Shown here in pieces: positions 41,368-49,449 of a stretch of 64,000 nt of DNA. Origin of the DNA: Pseudomonas salomonii (lineage in GTDB: Bacteria > Pseudomonadota > Gammaproteobacteria > Pseudomonadales > Pseudomonadaceae); the NCBI RefSeq assembly GCF_900107155.1, contig NZ_FNOX01000007.1, forward strand, positions 118,483-182,482, written 5' to 3'. Below the pieces are notes generated by a model. The model was not told the DNA's origin. It saw nothing but the letters and a program-made list of their open reading frames with translations, and ran no database searches. Position numbers and translations under genes: made by a program. The first letter of the stretch is position 1. Each line of letters opens with the position of its first letter.

Positions 41368-44084
41368 CAGGCCTCCTGCTTCTTGAGCATGATCAGGCTC
41401 AGCCCGGTGAACCCGACGAAAAACCCGAACAGCGCCAGGCATTGCGGCCACAACTGGCGCAGGTCCAGGGCCTTGGTGAAGGTGCCCACGGCGATATCCA
41501 GAAAGTGCCCGGCGGGGAACAACATCCCCATCAGCGCGGCCGCACCTTCCAGCGACGAGCGCGGCACGATCAACCCGGAGAACTGGATGGTCGGCAGGCT
41601 GGTGATGATCATGGTGCCGAGGATCGCCGCGATCTGGGTGCGAGTGAACGCGGAAATCAGCAGGCCCATGCTCGTGGTAGCGAGCACATACAACAGGCCG
41701 CCGACCGCCAGCGCCACGCTACTGCCCTTGAAAGGCACGCCGAACAGCCAGCGGTTCATCGCCACCAGCAGCGCCAGGTTGACCAGGCTCACCGCCAGGT
41801 ACGGCGCCTGTTTGCCCAGCAGAAACTCCAGGCGCGTCAGCGGCGTGGCGTAGAAATTGGTGATCGACCCCAGCTCCTTCTCACGCACGATGCCCAACGC
41901 GGTGAGCATTGCCGGGATAAACGCCAGGATCAGCGCCATCACGCCGGGGCCGATGGCGTTCACACTGACCACATCCTGGTTGTAGCGAAAGCGCGTTTCC
42001 AGCTTGGCGGCAGCTTGGGGGCTACGGGGCAGGCTGCTCAGTTCGGCCAGTTGTTGCAGATTGCCTTGGTGCACCGCTTCGACGTAGTTACGGCTGGTTT
42101 CGGCGCGAAACGGCATGCCGCCATCGATCCAGGCGGCTACCGTGGGTTGGCGGCCGGCGTACAGGTCGCGGCCAAAGCCGGGCGGGATCTCCAGCGCCAG
42201 TTTGATTTCCGAACGTTGCAGGCGCCGGTGCAGTTCACTGGCATCGCGGATCGGTGCTTGTTCGGCGAAGTAGCGCGAGCTGCGGAAGGCTTCCAGGTAG
42301 GCGCGGCTTTGCGGGGTCTGGTCCTGGTCGTAGACGGCGAACGCGAGGTTTTCCACGTCCAGGGAAATCCCGTAGCCGAAGATCACCATCATGAACATCG
42401 CCCCGAGCAGGGCGAAGGCCATGCGCACTTTGTCGCGCAGCAGCTCCTTGCCTTCGCGGCTGGCCACGGCCAACAGGCGGGCGATGCTGAAACCGCGTTT
42501 GCGGGTGGGCGGCGTGCTGCTTTCGCTGACGGTTTTGTTCGGTGCGCCAGGTTCGGCTTCGCCCTGTGCTTGTTGCAGGCAGGTGACGAACGCGGCTTCC
42601 AAGGTGTCGCCGTGGAAGTGCTGTTGCAGTGCGTCGGGTGTGTCGCAAGCCAGCACTCTGCCCGCGTGCATCAGCGAGATGCGGTCGCAGCGCTGGGCTT
42701 CGTTCATAAAGTGGGTGGACAGAAAGATCGTCACGCCTTGCTCGCGGGACAACTCAACCAATAGCCGCCAGAAATCATCCCGCGCCGCCGGGTCGACGCC
42801 CGAGGTCGGCTCATCGAGGATCAGCACTTCCGGGCGATGCAGCACCGCCACCGCCAGTGAGAGGCGCTGACGCAGGCCCAGGGGTAACTCGCCGGAGGGT
42901 TGCTCGGCCACTTCACCGAGGTCGAAGCGCTGGATCAGCTCGTCGATACGCGGGCCGCTGTCGGCCTTGGGCAAGTCGAACAGTTGCGCATGCAGCACCA
43001 GGTTCTGGCGCACGCTGAGTTCGCCATACAGCGAAAAGCTTTGCGACATAAAGCCCACGCGCTTGCGCGTCGCCAGGTCCTTGGCATTCACCGGGTTGCC
43101 CAGCAGCGTGGCACTGCCTTCGGTGGCCGGCATCAGCCCGGTCAGGACTTTCATGGTGGTGGTTTTGCCGCAGCCGTTGGAACCGAGAAAGCCGAAGATC
43201 TCGCCGCGGCCAATCGCAAAGCTGACCTTGTTCACCGCCGTGAAATCCCCAAAGCGCAGCGTCAGGTCGTGGGCTTCGATAGCGATATCCGTGTTGCCAC
43301 TTTCGCGCGGCGGGATCACCAGCGGCTGGTTGTTGTGGGCGCTGTCACCCTGGAAATGAGTAAAGGCTTCATCGAGTTTGCCGCTGGGTGTAACGGCTGC
43401 CAGTTCGCGGCTCAGGCCGTCGGCGATCAGCTTGCCGCGATCGAGCATCAGGCAATGCTCGAACTGCTCGGCCTCTTCCATGTAGGCGGTGGCCACCAGC
43501 AGCGTCAGCTGTGGGCGCTCGCTGCGCACGGTGTCGACCAGCTCCCAGAAACGCCGGCGCGACAGTGGGTCGACGCCGGTGGTGGGCTCGTCGAGGATCA
43601 ACAAATCCGGGTCGTGGATCAGCGCGCAGCACAGGCCGAGCTTTTGTTTCATACCGCCGGACAACTTGCCCGCCGGGCGTTCTGCGAAGCGCGCAAGGTC
43701 GGTGGCCAGCAGCAGGTTGTGCATGCGCTGCTCGCAATCGGCTTTGGACAGGCCGAACAGCGTGGCAAAGAAACGGATGTTTTCGCTGATGGACAACTCG
43801 GGATACAAGTTGCCGCCCAGACCTTGAGGCATAAACGCGATGCGCGGGTACAGGCTATTGCGGTGGCGGCGATCTTCGATGGCGCCGCCAAGCACCTCAA
43901 GCTGGCCTGCCTGCAGTTTCTTAACCCCGGCGATCAGCCCCAGCAAACTCGACTTGCCCGCGCCGTCCGGGCCGATCAACCCGCAGCGGGTACCGGCCGG
44001 CAGGCTGAAGGCGATGTCGACCAGTGCTTGTTGCTTGCCGTAACGGTGGTGGATGCCGGTGGCGTGCAGCGCCAGGCCGCTCAT
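41367..44084 (-). CDS. rbbA: RbbA, ribosome-associated ATPase / ABC-2 transporter
   Basis: A 905-residue fusion of two ABC ATPase domains and an ABC-2 permease. Domain 1 has Walker A GPDGAGKSS (about 38-46), LSGGMKQKLG and LLILDEPTTGVDP; domain 2 has GSNGCGKTT, a weaker signature PLGLRQRL and LILDEPTSGVDP. The C-terminal third carries an ABC-2 membrane domain with helix near residue 565 and five near the end. E. coli RbbA (911 residues) binds ribosomes and has ATPase activity that may assist elongation. The signature in domain 2 lacks the SGG pair, so the two ATP sites may not be equivalent. It overlaps the HlyD gene by 4 bases. Confidence 0.92.
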   Translation of the reverse strand: MSGLALHATGIHHRYGKQQALVDIAFSLPAGTRCGLIGPDGAGKSSLLGLIAGVKKLQAGQLEVLGGAIEDRRHRNSLYPRIAFMPQGLGGNLYPELSISENIRFFATLFGLSKADCEQRMHNLLLATDLARFAERPAGKLSGGMKQKLGLCCALIHDPDLLILDEPTTGVDPLSRRRFWELVDTVRSERPQLTLLVATAYMEEAEQFEHCLMLDRGKLIADGLSRELAAVTPSGKLDEAFTHFQGDSAHNNQPLVIPPRESGNTDIAIEAHDLTLRFGDFTAVNKVSFAIGRGEIFGFLGSNGCGKTTTMKVLTGLMPATEGSATLLGNPVNAKDLATRKRVGFMSQSFSLYGELSVRQNLVLHAQLFDLPKADSGPRIDELIQRFDLGEVAEQPSGELPLGLRQRLSLAVAVLHRPEVLILDEPTSGVDPAARDDFWRLLVELSREQGVTIFLSTHFMNEAQRCDRISLMHAGRVLACDTPDALQQHFHGDTLEAAFVTCLQQAQGEAEPGAPNKTVSESSTPPTRKRGFSIARLLAVASREGKELLRDKVRMAFALLGAMFMMVIFGYGISLDVENLAFAVYDQDQTPQSRAYLEAFRSSRYFAEQAPIRDASELHRRLQRSEIKLALEIPPGFGRDLYAGRQPTVAAWIDGGMPFRAETSRNYVEAVHQGNLQQLAELSSLPRSPQAAAKLETRFRYNQDVVSVNAIGPGVMALILAFIPAMLTALGIVREKELGSITNFYATPLTRLEFLLGKQAPYLAVSLVNLALLVAMNRWLFGVPFKGSSVALAVGGLLYVLATTSMGLLISAFTRTQIAAILGTMIITSLPTIQFSGLIVPRSSLEGAAALMGMLFPAGHFLDIAVGTFTKALDLRQLWPQCLALFGFFVGFTGLSLIMLKKQEA

Positions 44085-45046
44085 TGCAGGTTGGCCGGCC
44101 AGTCGATATCAGCCGTGCGCACATAACCCGCGCCGGGCATGCCCGGTTTGGCTTGCGGCACGGCGCTGGGTTGGGTCAGGCGCAGCTTGACGCGGAATAC
44201 CAGTTTCTGGCGCTCGTCGCGGGTCTCCACCTCTTTGGGGGTGAATTGCGATTTGGCCGCGACAAAGCTGATTTTCGCCGGCAGCGGTTGCTGGGGCAGG
44301 GCGTCGAGCAGGATGCGTGCGTCGCTGCCGACGGTGAGGCGGCCGGTGACGGAGGCCGGCAGGTAGAGGTTCATGTACTGATCATTCGGGTCAATCAGCA
44401 GTAAAACTCTGCCGCCTGCGCCGAGCACTTCACCCGGTTCAGCCAGGCGCAATTGAATGATGCCGTCGATGGGCGCGCGCAGGCTGCTGTCGTCGATTTC
44501 GCTGGTGAGCTGGGCCACCTGGGCCTGGGCCGCACCGATGGCCGCTTTCACCGAATTAACCTGCGCCTGGGCGGCGATCACGGCCGCGTTGCCGGTGTTC
44601 TGGCGTGCTTGCTGCTGGTCGATCAACTGGCTGCTGGCAAAGCCGCGCTTGTACAGCTCCTGGGTGCGTCTGAGTTCCTGGTTGGCCAGCAATTGCTCGC
44701 TTTGACGCAACTGCACGTTGGCCTCTGCGGCGGCGAAGTTCTCCTTGGCGCGCAGCACTTCGGCCTCGGCCTGGGCGCGCTGGGCTTCGAGGGTGCGGGT
44801 GTCCATGCGTGCGAGCAATTGGCCTTTGAGCACCTTGTCGCCTTCATCCGCGCGCACTTCGGCCAGGCGCCCGGGGATCTTGGCGGCGATCTGTACTTCG
44901 GTGGATTCCAGGCGGCCATTGCCCATGCTCAAGCCTTCGGGCAGGCGGTCCTGAGTCGATCGCCAATAACCGAACCCGCCGGCACCCAGCAACAAGGTGA
45001 TGAGCGCGACGGCGAAAAGGCGCGACATAGTGTGATTGGTAGACAT
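44081..45046 (-). CDS. yhiI: HlyD-family periplasmic adaptor (YhiI-like)
   Basis: A 321-residue membrane-fusion protein with an N-terminal anchor (ALITLLLGAGGFGYW), the lipoyl half-motif AAKIPGRLAEVRADEGDKVLKGQLLARMD, a long coiled coil (about 80-190) rich in Ala/Gln/Glu, and the closing DSSLRAPIDGIIQLRLAEPGEVLGAGG. It links an inner-membrane pump to the outer membrane. The ATG at 45046 has AGGA about 7 bases upstream. It is the first gene of the operon and overlaps rbbA by 4 bases (ATGA). No outer-membrane factor of the TolC type is in the window. Confidence 0.9.
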   Translation of the reverse strand: MSTNHTMSRLFAVALITLLLGAGGFGYWRSTQDRLPEGLSMGNGRLESTEVQIAAKIPGRLAEVRADEGDKVLKGQLLARMDTRTLEAQRAQAEAEVLRAKENFAAAEANVQLRQSEQLLANQELRRTQELYKRGFASSQLIDQQQARQNTGNAAVIAAQAQVNSVKAAIGAAQAQVAQLTSEIDDSSLRAPIDGIIQLRLAEPGEVLGAGGRVLLLIDPNDQYMNLYLPASVTGRLTVGSDARILLDALPQQPLPAKISFVAAKSQFTPKEVETRDERQKLVFRVKLRLTQPSAVPQAKPGMPGAGYVRTADIDWPANLQ

Positions 45047-45186
45047 GACGGCATCCTGCGGCATTAGCATCCTAGTTTGACCGATGCCGCCCGAAGGCTC
45101 TTGATACCGGTCAAATGAAGCGCAAGCCTAACCCGCTTGGCGTGAAGATGCTTGCATCACAGGTGTGACCGCAGGGTTCTGCCTTT

Positions 45187-45636
45187 TCAGCGCAGGGCGA
45201 GCACCGCTGCCCATTGTTCGGCCGTTACCGGCATCACCGACAATCGACTGCCTTTTTGCACCAGCGGCAATTCAGCGAGGGCGGTTTGTTGTCTCAGGTA
45301 GCCAAGGCCCAGCACCTTTGGGAAAGTCTCGACGTGGGCCACGTTGAGTGCCGTCCACGGGTTTTTCTCCGGCGTGGCTTTGGCATCGAAGTAGTGGCTT
45401 TCGGGCTCCAGCGCGGTCGGGTCCGGGTAGGCTGCCTCGACAATTTTGCCGATACCGGCAATGCCCGGCTCAGGGCAGCTGGAGTGGTAGAAGAAAAACT
45501 CATCGCCAACCGCCATGGCTCGCAAAAAGTTGCGTGCCTGATAGTTGCGCACGCCGTCCCAGCGCGTTTCACCGAGCTTTTCCAGGCCTTTGATGGAGAG
45601 TTCATCGGGCTCGGATTTCATCAGCCAGTAGGCCAT
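45187..45636 (-). CDS. EVE-domain protein
   Basis: A 149-residue cytosolic protein beginning MAYWLMKSEPDELSIKGLEK, the family opening of EVE domains, with WDGVRNYQARNFLR, FFFYHSSCPEPGIAGIG and VAHVETFPKVLGL, which form the base-recognition pocket. EVE domains bind modified bases in DNA or RNA, and many are linked to defence or RNA modification. Here it lies alone without restriction or defence genes, so a housekeeping RNA role is more likely. GGAGCCC precedes the ATG at 45636. Confidence 0.88.
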   Translation of the reverse strand: MAYWLMKSEPDELSIKGLEKLGETRWDGVRNYQARNFLRAMAVGDEFFFYHSSCPEPGIAGIGKIVEAAYPDPTALEPESHYFDAKATPEKNPWTALNVAHVETFPKVLGLGYLRQQTALAELPLVQKGSRLSVMPVTAEQWAAVLALR

Positions 45637-45830
45637 TTTTGGGCTCCTGAAAAAGGCATTGGGTAAGTTGTCAGGCAATTCCATGACAAACCGACAGTCG
45701 GTTGGCGTCAAGGTTTGCGTGTTGGGTCACGTTACCGCAGAATGCCCGCTTTTAAGCTTGGCGCAGCTGCAACGGACTACTTTGGAACGTTGTTGTCATC
45801 GTGTACGAGGTGCCTGAAGGGGGGCAATCG

Positions 45831-45980
45831 ATGCAACGTAAACCGGATTTACTATGGATTTTGGTTATTTTGTTTGGTCTGGGCGTCGTGACCACCGGGT
45901 ATGCCCAGAGCTTGTGGTCGAACAAGACCGATGCACCGGTTGAACTGGCTCAGCAGCAGCCACAACCGTTCAAGCGTTAA
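45831..45980 (+). CDS. 49-residue single-pass membrane protein, function unknown
   Basis: A short gene: ATG at 45831 to TAA at 45978-45980. The protein opens with MQRKPDLLWILVILFGLGV, a positively charged N-terminus followed by a membrane helix, then VTTGYAQSLW and a Gln/Pro-rich tail ending QQPQPFKR. A strong AAGGGGGG lies 8 bases upstream. The composition and a good ribosome site support a real gene. The next gene on the opposite strand ends 10 bases away. I recall similar small proteins in Pseudomonas at this place but not a function. Confidence 0.75.
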   Translation: MQRKPDLLWILVILFGLGVVTTGYAQSLWSNKTDAPVELAQQQPQPFKR

Positions 45981-45989
45981 CACTTCTTT

Positions 45990-46619
45990 TTAAGGCGTCG
46001 CTGGTTCCAGCGACGTTTCTGCGACATACCATTTCTTATCGGTGACCGTGCCAGCCAATGGCACATCCCAGCTCGCCTGCGCCAAACGGTCGACCTTCTG
46101 GCATTCATGGGCCAGGCCCAGCAACGTGGGTTTGCGCCAGTTTTTGCGCCGAGCCAGGTAGGCCAGGCTGCGGTCATAAAACCCACCGCCCATGCCCAGG
46201 CGTCCACCCACATCATCGAAGCCCACCAGCGGCAACAGCACCAGGTCCAGCGCCCAGACGTTGCGCTGGCGGTTGGCATTGACGTGCGGCTCAAGGATGC
46301 GAAAGCGGTTGGGCAATAACTTATCCCCAGGCCGCACGCGCTGAAACACCATCTTGGTGCGCGGCCAGGCACTGAGTACTGGCAGATAAGTGGCCTTGCC
46401 CCGGCGCTGGGCAGCGCGCAGCAGCAGGCGCGGATCGATTTCACCGTCCGTGGGTAGATATAAAGAGATATGTTTGGCCCGGCGAAACAGCGGGTGCTGT
46501 GCCAGTTGCCGATACAGGCCGTGGGCAGCCTTGCGCTGCTCGCTCGGCGTAAGGGCGCGGCGGGCTTTGCGCAACATGCGTCGAAGTTGCGGACGGGAAA
46601 GCGGCGCAGGTTCGGTCAT
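45990..46619 (-). CDS. ygfA: 5-formyltetrahydrofolate cyclo-ligase
   Basis: A 209-residue enzyme that converts 5-formyl-THF to 5,10-methenyl-THF using ATP. Core motifs are RRMLRKARRALTPSEQ at the N-terminus, LYLPTDGEIDPRLLL, DLVLLPLVGFDDVGGRLGMGGGFYDR (the nucleotide-binding GxGGGFYD) and LGLAHECQ. It lies immediately downstream of 6S RNA on the same strand, the conserved ssrS-ygfA arrangement of gammaproteobacteria, so it is probably on an extended 6S transcript. MTEPAPLSR at 46619 is preferred over an ATG 15 bases upstream; both lack a strong Shine-Dalgarno. Confidence 0.92.
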   Translation of the reverse strand: MTEPAPLSRPQLRRMLRKARRALTPSEQRKAAHGLYRQLAQHPLFRRAKHISLYLPTDGEIDPRLLLRAAQRRGKATYLPVLSAWPRTKMVFQRVRPGDKLLPNRFRILEPHVNANRQRNVWALDLVLLPLVGFDDVGGRLGMGGGFYDRSLAYLARRKNWRKPTLLGLAHECQKVDRLAQASWDVPLAGTVTDKKWYVAETSLEPATP

Positions 46620-46677
46620 GGTTGTTCGGCTCATAAAACAATGCCAGTCCTGAGACTGGCATTGAGTTTTGGAATTC

Positions 46678-46855
46678 AGGCTCCCCGACAGAGCCGCTGT
46701 CGACTTAGCCCTTGAACCCGAAAGTTCAAGGTGGAAGATGCAGTAGGCTTTAAGGCTTTCCGTCTAGCGGACATGCACACCAGCCCAACGTGCAACTTCC
46801 AGGGTAGTGCGAATCGGCTCAGGGACATCGCCGACTGGCAAACACGCCAGGGAGT
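46678..46855 (-). ncRNA. ssrS: 6S RNA
   Basis: The minus strand carries blocks matching E. coli 6S RNA as I know it: GTCCCTGAGCCGA (46814-46826), AAGCCTTAAAG (46748-46758), and the hairpin CCTTGAAC..GTTCAAGG (46710-46731), in the right order and spacing. Ends pair to form the closing stem. 6S RNA binds the sigma-70 RNA polymerase holoenzyme in stationary phase through its central bubble. Location between zapA and ygfA is the conserved one. The 5' end is inferred from the promoter; the 3' end near 46678 is approximate. Confidence 0.9.
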
Positions 46856-46861
46856 GAGGCG

Positions 46862-46890
46862 AGTATACCTTAAACAGACGCGTCATTCAG
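46862..46890 (-). promoter_or_regulatory. promoter of 6S RNA
   Basis: On the minus strand TATACT (-10) lies at 46862-46867, and CTGAAT (-35-like) at 46885-46890 with a 17-base spacer. It overlaps the last bases of zapA. Transcription would begin near 46855. Confidence 0.5.
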
Positions 46891-47204
46891 CCCTTGGGTG
46901 GCTCTGGATCGGTAGAAAGTGCCAGATCCACGCGTTCGAGCAGGTCGCGCACCTGCTCACGTGTCGAGCCGCTGGCCTGCACGTCAGGCCGTTCCTGCTT
47001 ATGCAGCAGGTCGTGGGTGATGTTCAGCGCGGCCATCACGGCGATACGGTCGGCGCCGATGACTTTGCCGCTGCTGCGGATTTCACGCATCTTGCCGTCC
47101 AGGTAGCGGGCAGCACTCACCAGATTGCTGCGTTCTTCCTGCGGGCAGATGATCGAATATTCTTTGTCGAGGATCTGCACGGTAACGCTATTGCTTGAAC
47201 TCAT
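46887..47204 (-). CDS. zapA: ZapA, cell division protein
   Basis: A 105-residue cytosolic protein that promotes bundling of FtsZ filaments in the Z ring. It has the family opening VTVQILDKEYSIICPQEERSNL, ARYLDGKMREIRSSG and ALNITHDLLHK, followed by a C-terminal coiled coil. Length fits ZapA (about 105-109). It lies just upstream of 6S RNA and its start overlaps the end of the small coiled-coil gene by 4 bases, so the two are coupled. Confidence 0.94.
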   Translation of the reverse strand: MSSSNSVTVQILDKEYSIICPQEERSNLVSAARYLDGKMREIRSSGKVIGADRIAVMAALNITHDLLHKQERPDVQASGSTREQVRDLLERVDLALSTDPEPPKG

Positions 47205-47410
47205 GAGTCTTGCTCCAGGGCCTTCAGGCGCGAAATCATCGATTCGACCTTACGCCGGGCGATTTCGTTTTTTTCAATGAGGTGAGCGCGTTCCTCGCGC
47301 CAGGTCTTTTCCTGAGCTAATAGGAGTCCGTTTTGACTCTTAAGTTGCTCGACCCGATCAATTAGCAGTTCGAGTCTGGCCATCAGCGCTTGCAGGTCGG
47401 TGTCTTCCAT
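47201..47410 (-). CDS. TIGR02449 family small coiled-coil protein (ZapB-like)
   Basis: A 69-residue protein made almost wholly of heptad repeats (MEDTDLQALMARLELLIDR, then EKNEIARRKVESMISRLK), predicting a coiled coil without other domains. It fits TIGR02449, a ZapB-resembling family upstream of zapA. The ATG at 47410 is chosen; an upstream start adds 11 residues with no coil. Coupling with zapA suggests a part in Z-ring assembly, by inference. Confidence 0.8.
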   Translation of the reverse strand: MEDTDLQALMARLELLIDRVEQLKSQNGLLLAQEKTWREERAHLIEKNEIARRKVESMISRLKALEQDS

Positions 47411-47548
47411 TGGGTTCCACTGGATTTGTCTGATGAATGGCAACTTCAGGATAAACGATCTGACGCCCTCGATAGTCTTGGTACGTCTGCCGGTGCTAGG
47501 ATACAGCGCTTCATTCTAGACATTGCGCCGTCTGGCGCCTAGCTCACC

Positions 47549-48106
47549 ATGCCTATTCAGAACTCCCCGTACGACGCTTTTTCCAAACTGCTGAGCTCCA
47601 GCGGTCATCCTTGCTCGCCTGCCGAACTGCACGGCGTGCTGTTGGGCCGCAGCTGCACGGGTGTTGGCTTCGATGCCGACAACTGGCTGGCCGATGTGGC
47701 CGAGCTGCTGGAAACCGAACCCACCGAGAACGTGCGAAACGCGCTGATCGGCCTGCAAGAGATGGTCAAGGGCGAGCTGACCGGTGATGACGTCACCGTG
47801 GTCCTGCTGCTGCCGACCGACGATGCGCCGCTCACCGAACGCGCCGCCGCACTGGGCCAATGGTGCCAGGGCTTCCTGCACGGCTTTGGCGTAAATGCCG
47901 GTGGCCTGGAGCTGAGCACCGACGCCAAGGAAGTGTTGCAAGACCTGGCGGCCATCTCCCAGGTGCAAGATGCCCTGGAAGAGTCCGAGGACGGCGAAGG
48001 CGACTATATGGAAGTGATGGAATACCTGCGTGTCGCGCCGCTGCTGCTGTTCACCGAGACCAAAAAATCCGCTGAGCCAGCCGCACCCAAGCCGTCGCTG
48101 CACTAA
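47549..48106 (+). CDS. ygfB: YgfB family protein (UPF0149)
   Basis: A 185-residue soluble, acidic protein with YDAFSKLLSSSGHPCSPAELHGVLLGRSC at the N-terminus (helical) and GQWCQGFLHGFGV and EYLRVAPLLLF near the C-terminus, matching UPF0149/YgfB. In P. aeruginosa YgfB has been tied to repression of ampDh3 and beta-lactam resistance through AlpA. It is divergent from the zapA operon and lies 20 bases upstream of pepP, opening the ubiquinone operon. Confidence 0.9.
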   Translation: MPIQNSPYDAFSKLLSSSGHPCSPAELHGVLLGRSCTGVGFDADNWLADVAELLETEPTENVRNALIGLQEMVKGELTGDDVTVVLLLPTDDAPLTERAAALGQWCQGFLHGFGVNAGGLELSTDAKEVLQDLAAISQVQDALEESEDGEGDYMEVMEYLRVAPLLLFTETKKSAEPAAPKPSLH

Positions 48107-48126
48107 GCAAGGAAACCCATCTGCCC

Positions 48127-49449
48127 ATGATTCATATCCCGAAAGCGGAATACACCCGTCGCCGCAAGGCGCTCATGGCGCAGATGGAACCCAACAGCAT
48201 CGCGATCCTGCCGGCCGCCGCCGTGGCCATCCGCAACCGTGATGTCGAGCACGTCTACCGCCAGGACAGCGACTTCCAGTACCTGAGCGGCTTCCCTGAA
48301 CCCGAAGCGGTGATCGTGCTGATGCCCGGTCGCCAGCATGGCGAGTACGTGTTGTTCTGCCGCGAGCGCAACGCCGAACGCGAATTGTGGGACGGCCTGC
48401 GCGCCGGTACTGAAGGCGCCATTCGCGACTTTGGCGCTGACGACGCGTTCCCCATCACCGATATCGACGACATCCTGCCCGGCCTGATCGAAGGCCGCGA
48501 CCGGGTGTATTCGGCCATGGGCAGCAACGCCGAATTCGACCGGCATGTGATGGAATGGATCAACGTGATCCGTTCCAAAGCGCACTTGGGCGCCCAGCCA
48601 CCGAACGAATTTGTTGCCCTGGATCATCTGCTTCACGACATGCGCCTGTATAAATCGGCGGCGGAAGTGAAGGTGATGCGCGAGGCCGCGCGGATTTCCT
48701 GCGCGGCCCACGTCAAGGCGATGCAGGCCAGCCGCGCCGGGCTGTATGAATTCAGCCTCGAAGCCGAGCTGGATTACGAGTTCCGCAAGGGCGGTGCGAA
48801 GATGCCGGCCTACGGCTCCATCGTCGCCGCCGGGCGCAACAGCTGCATCCTGCACTACCAGCAGAATGACGCGCTGCTCAAGGACGGCGACCTGGTGCTG
48901 ATCGACGCCGGTTGTGAGATCGACTGCTACGCCAGCGATATCACGCGCACGTGGCCGGTCAGCGGCAAGTTTTCGCCCGAACAAAAGGCGATCTACGAGA
49001 TTGTGCTGGCCTCCCAGGAAGCCGCCTTTGCCCAGATTGCGCCGAACAAACATTGGAACCAGGCCCACGAGGCGACCGTGCAGGTCATCACCGCCGGGCT
49101 GCTGCGGCTGGGGTTGTTGCAAGGTGACGTCGACGAGCTGATCGCCAGTGAAGCCTACCGTGCCTTTTATATGCACCGCGCCGGCCACTGGCTGGGCATG
49201 GATGTGCACGATGTGGGCGAATACAAGGTGGGCGGTGAATGGCGTGTGCTGGAAGTCGGCATGGCGTTGACCTTGGAGCCGGGGATTTATATTTCGCCGG
49301 ACAACCAGAATGTGGCAAAGAAATGGCGTGGCATTGGCGTACGCATCGAGGACGACGTGATAGTGACCAAGCAAGGCTGTGAGATTCTGACCGGCGGCGT
49401 CCCCAAAACCGTCGCCGAGATCGAAGCGCTGATGGCGGCTGCCCGATGA
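48127..49449 (+). CDS. pepP: PepP, Xaa-Pro aminopeptidase (aminopeptidase P)
   Basis: A 440-residue cytosolic metalloprotease that removes N-terminal residues ahead of proline. Its creatinase/pita-bread domain shows all five metal ligands: the two Asp in LIDAGCEIDCYASDITRTWP, the His in HRAGHWLGMDVHDVG, and the Glu in LEPGIYI and in GVRIEDDV. The N-terminal domain opens IPKAEYTRRRKALM. The gene is in operon with ygfB and ubiH; the ubiH start overlaps its stop by 4 bases. The order ygfB-pepP-ubiH is conserved in gammaproteobacteria. Confidence 0.96.
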   Translation: MIHIPKAEYTRRRKALMAQMEPNSIAILPAAAVAIRNRDVEHVYRQDSDFQYLSGFPEPEAVIVLMPGRQHGEYVLFCRERNAERELWDGLRAGTEGAIRDFGADDAFPITDIDDILPGLIEGRDRVYSAMGSNAEFDRHVMEWINVIRSKAHLGAQPPNEFVALDHLLHDMRLYKSAAEVKVMREAARISCAAHVKAMQASRAGLYEFSLEAELDYEFRKGGAKMPAYGSIVAAGRNSCILHYQQNDALLKDGDLVLIDAGCEIDCYASDITRTWPVSGKFSPEQKAIYEIVLASQEAAFAQIAPNKHWNQAHEATVQVITAGLLRLGLLQGDVDELIASEAYRAFYMHRAGHWLGMDVHDVGEYKVGGEWRVLEVGMALTLEPGIYISPDNQNVAKKWRGIGVRIEDDVIVTKQGCEILTGGVPKTVAEIEALMAAAR

